From Comamonadaceae bacterium (lineage in GTDB: Bacteria; Pseudomonadota; Gammaproteobacteria; Burkholderiales; Burkholderiaceae_C), in the NCBI GenBank assembly GCA_947464665.1, contig CANHXV010000129.1:1-5755 (forward strand): DNA of 5,755 bases, in the 5' to 3' direction. The first letter of the stretch is position 1. The number at the start of each line of letters is the position of its first letter. This document shows positions 4,977 to 5,755 of the stretch, piece after piece. Position numbers and translations under genes: made by a program. The notes beneath the pieces are model-generated. The model did no database searches, was not told where the DNA came from, and saw nothing but the letters and a program-made list of their open reading frames with translations.

Positions 4977-5755
4977 ATGAAGCAAGCCTTTGACGCAGTG
5001 CACGCCATGCGCCCAGGATTGCTGCAATTGCAGTCTTTGCCGCCGCTTTCTTTGTATGTGCACTTGCCATGGTGCATTCAAAAATGCCCCTACTGCGATT
5101 TCAACTCTCACGAATGGCGTGACAGCTCACAAGCCATGCCGGAGCAACGCTACATCGATGCATTGTTGACTGATTTAGAAACCAGTCTGCCCTTAATTTG
5201 GGGTCGACCTGTTCACAGCATTTTCATTGGTGGTGGTACGCCCAGTTTGTTCACGCCTCACAGCATCGATCGATTGATCAGCGGCATCAGAGCCCGGTTG
5301 CCTTTGGAGGCTGAAGCTGAAATAACATTGGAAGCCAACCCGGGTACCTTTGAAAAAGATCGTTTCAAAGCCTTTCGTGCGGCAGGTGTCACACGCTTGT
5401 CCGTAGGCGTTCAGAGTTTCAATGACGGGCACTTGAAGGCGCTTGGCCGTGTGCACAACCGAGATCAAGCCATGGCTGCCGTGGAAGAGGCGCAGTCTGC
5501 ATTTGAGACTTTCAACTTGGATTTGATGTATGCCTTGCCGGGTCAAACTCTGAGCGATTTGACGCAAGATATTCAAACAGCTTTGAGTTTCAAGCCACCT
5601 CACATTTCTATCTACCACCTCACCATCGAACCCAACACGCTGTTTGCCAAATACCCGCCCTTGTTACCCGAAGACGACGAAGCCTACGCCATGATGGATT
5701 TGATCACGGCAATGACGGGCGCCGAGGGTTTGCAAAGGTATGAGGTGTCTGCCTA
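4977..5755 (+). CDS. hemW: HemW-type radical SAM heme chaperone (coproporphyrinogen dehydrogenase-like), 3' end beyond window
   Basis: HemW proteins resemble the oxygen-independent coproporphyrinogen III oxidase HemN. In well-studied cases they bind heme and deliver it to targets such as respiratory enzymes rather than oxidising coproporphyrinogen. The window holds 259 codons of roughly 390-410. The radical-SAM cluster motif is C33-x3-C37-x2-C40 in PWCIQKCPYCDFNSHE. Phe42 stands where true HemN has its extra cysteine (CxxxCxxCxC), which supports HemW over HemN. Further motifs are FIGGGTPSLF (83-92), EANPGTFE (119-126), RLSVGVQSFN (140-149) and LDLMYALPGQT (181-191). The ATG follows the rdgB TGA directly (TGAATG), implying translational coupling; there is no strong Shine-Dalgarno site, only G-rich bases at 4966-4969. 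Met11 is an alternative start that would still keep all motifs. The C-terminal HemW domain lies outside the window, so the distinction rests on the N-terminal half. Confidence 0.94.
   Translation, partial: MKQAFDAVHAMRPGLLQLQSLPPLSLYVHLPWCIQKCPYCDFNSHEWRDSSQAMPEQRYIDALLTDLETSLPLIWGRPVHSIFIGGGTPSLFTPHSIDRLISGIRARLPLEAEAEITLEANPGTFEKDRFKAFRAAGVTRLSVGVQSFNDGHLKALGRVHNRDQAMAAVEEAQSAFETFNLDLMYALPGQTLSDLTQDIQTALSFKPPHISIYHLTIEPNTLFAKYPPLLPEDDEAYAMMDLITAMTGAEGLQRYEVSA

Noticed and set aside
4631..5111. Two minus-strand open frames of about 150 codons opposite rdgB and hemW
   Set aside because: Both oppose well-conserved coding sequence and show no domain.
5193..5618. Minus-strand open frame of 141 codons opposite hemW
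   Set aside because: The opposite strand encodes conserved radical-SAM motifs, and this frame has no recognisable features.
4977..5755. hemN (true oxygen-independent coproporphyrinogen III oxidase)
   Set aside because: The fourth cysteine of the HemN CxxxCxxCxC motif is replaced by Phe42, and the rdgB neighbourhood is typical for HemW.
1..5755. Mobile element, CRISPR, toxin-antitoxin or other accessory system
   Set aside because: All coding space is filled by conserved housekeeping genes in a known order, and no direct-repeat arrays or transposase signatures are seen.

Overview
The window holds seven protein-coding genes in two divergent housekeeping clusters and almost no non-coding DNA. 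Protein similarity recalled from memory, the gene order and the roughly 50% GC (estimated by eye) suggest a betaproteobacterium of the Burkholderiales, most likely Comamonadaceae. Limnohabitans- or Rhodoferax-like relatives are plausible, but the sequence does not fix the genus.

Left arm, minus strand, read from right to left: yicC (3504-2587, YicC/YloC-family endoribonuclease), gmk (2536-1916, guanylate kinase), rpoZ (1894-1694, RNA polymerase omega) and a relA/spoT homologue (1601 to beyond base 1, (p)ppGpp synthetase/hydrolase, C-terminus missing). The gaps are 50, 21 and 92 bases. The last gap carries two adjacent stem-loops, one of them terminator-like, just upstream of the relA/spoT gene. 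Gmk feeds the GDP/GTP pool, RelA/SpoT makes and destroys (p)ppGpp from that pool, and omega forms part of a (p)ppGpp site on RNA polymerase. The arm therefore contains maker, precursor supplier and receptor of the stringent-response signal.

Right arm, plus strand: rph (3611-4369, RNase PH), rdgB (4374-4976, ITP/XTP/dITP pyrophosphatase) and hemW (4977 to beyond base 5755, radical-SAM heme chaperone, C-terminus missing). Gaps of 4 and 0 bases indicate one translationally coupled operon.

The two arms diverge from a 106-base intergenic region (3505-3610). It contains a perfect 8-5-8 dyad close to the yicC ribosome-binding site and a candidate extended -10 promoter for the minus-strand operon. 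The divergent yicC/rph pair and the gmk-rpoZ-spoT order are both known in Escherichia coli, so the arrangement is old. I see no RNA genes, mobile elements, CRISPR arrays, prophage parts or attachment sites, and no stretch above 300 bases lacks a gene. I found no undescribed system. The points worth a second look are small regulatory structures and one motif variant.
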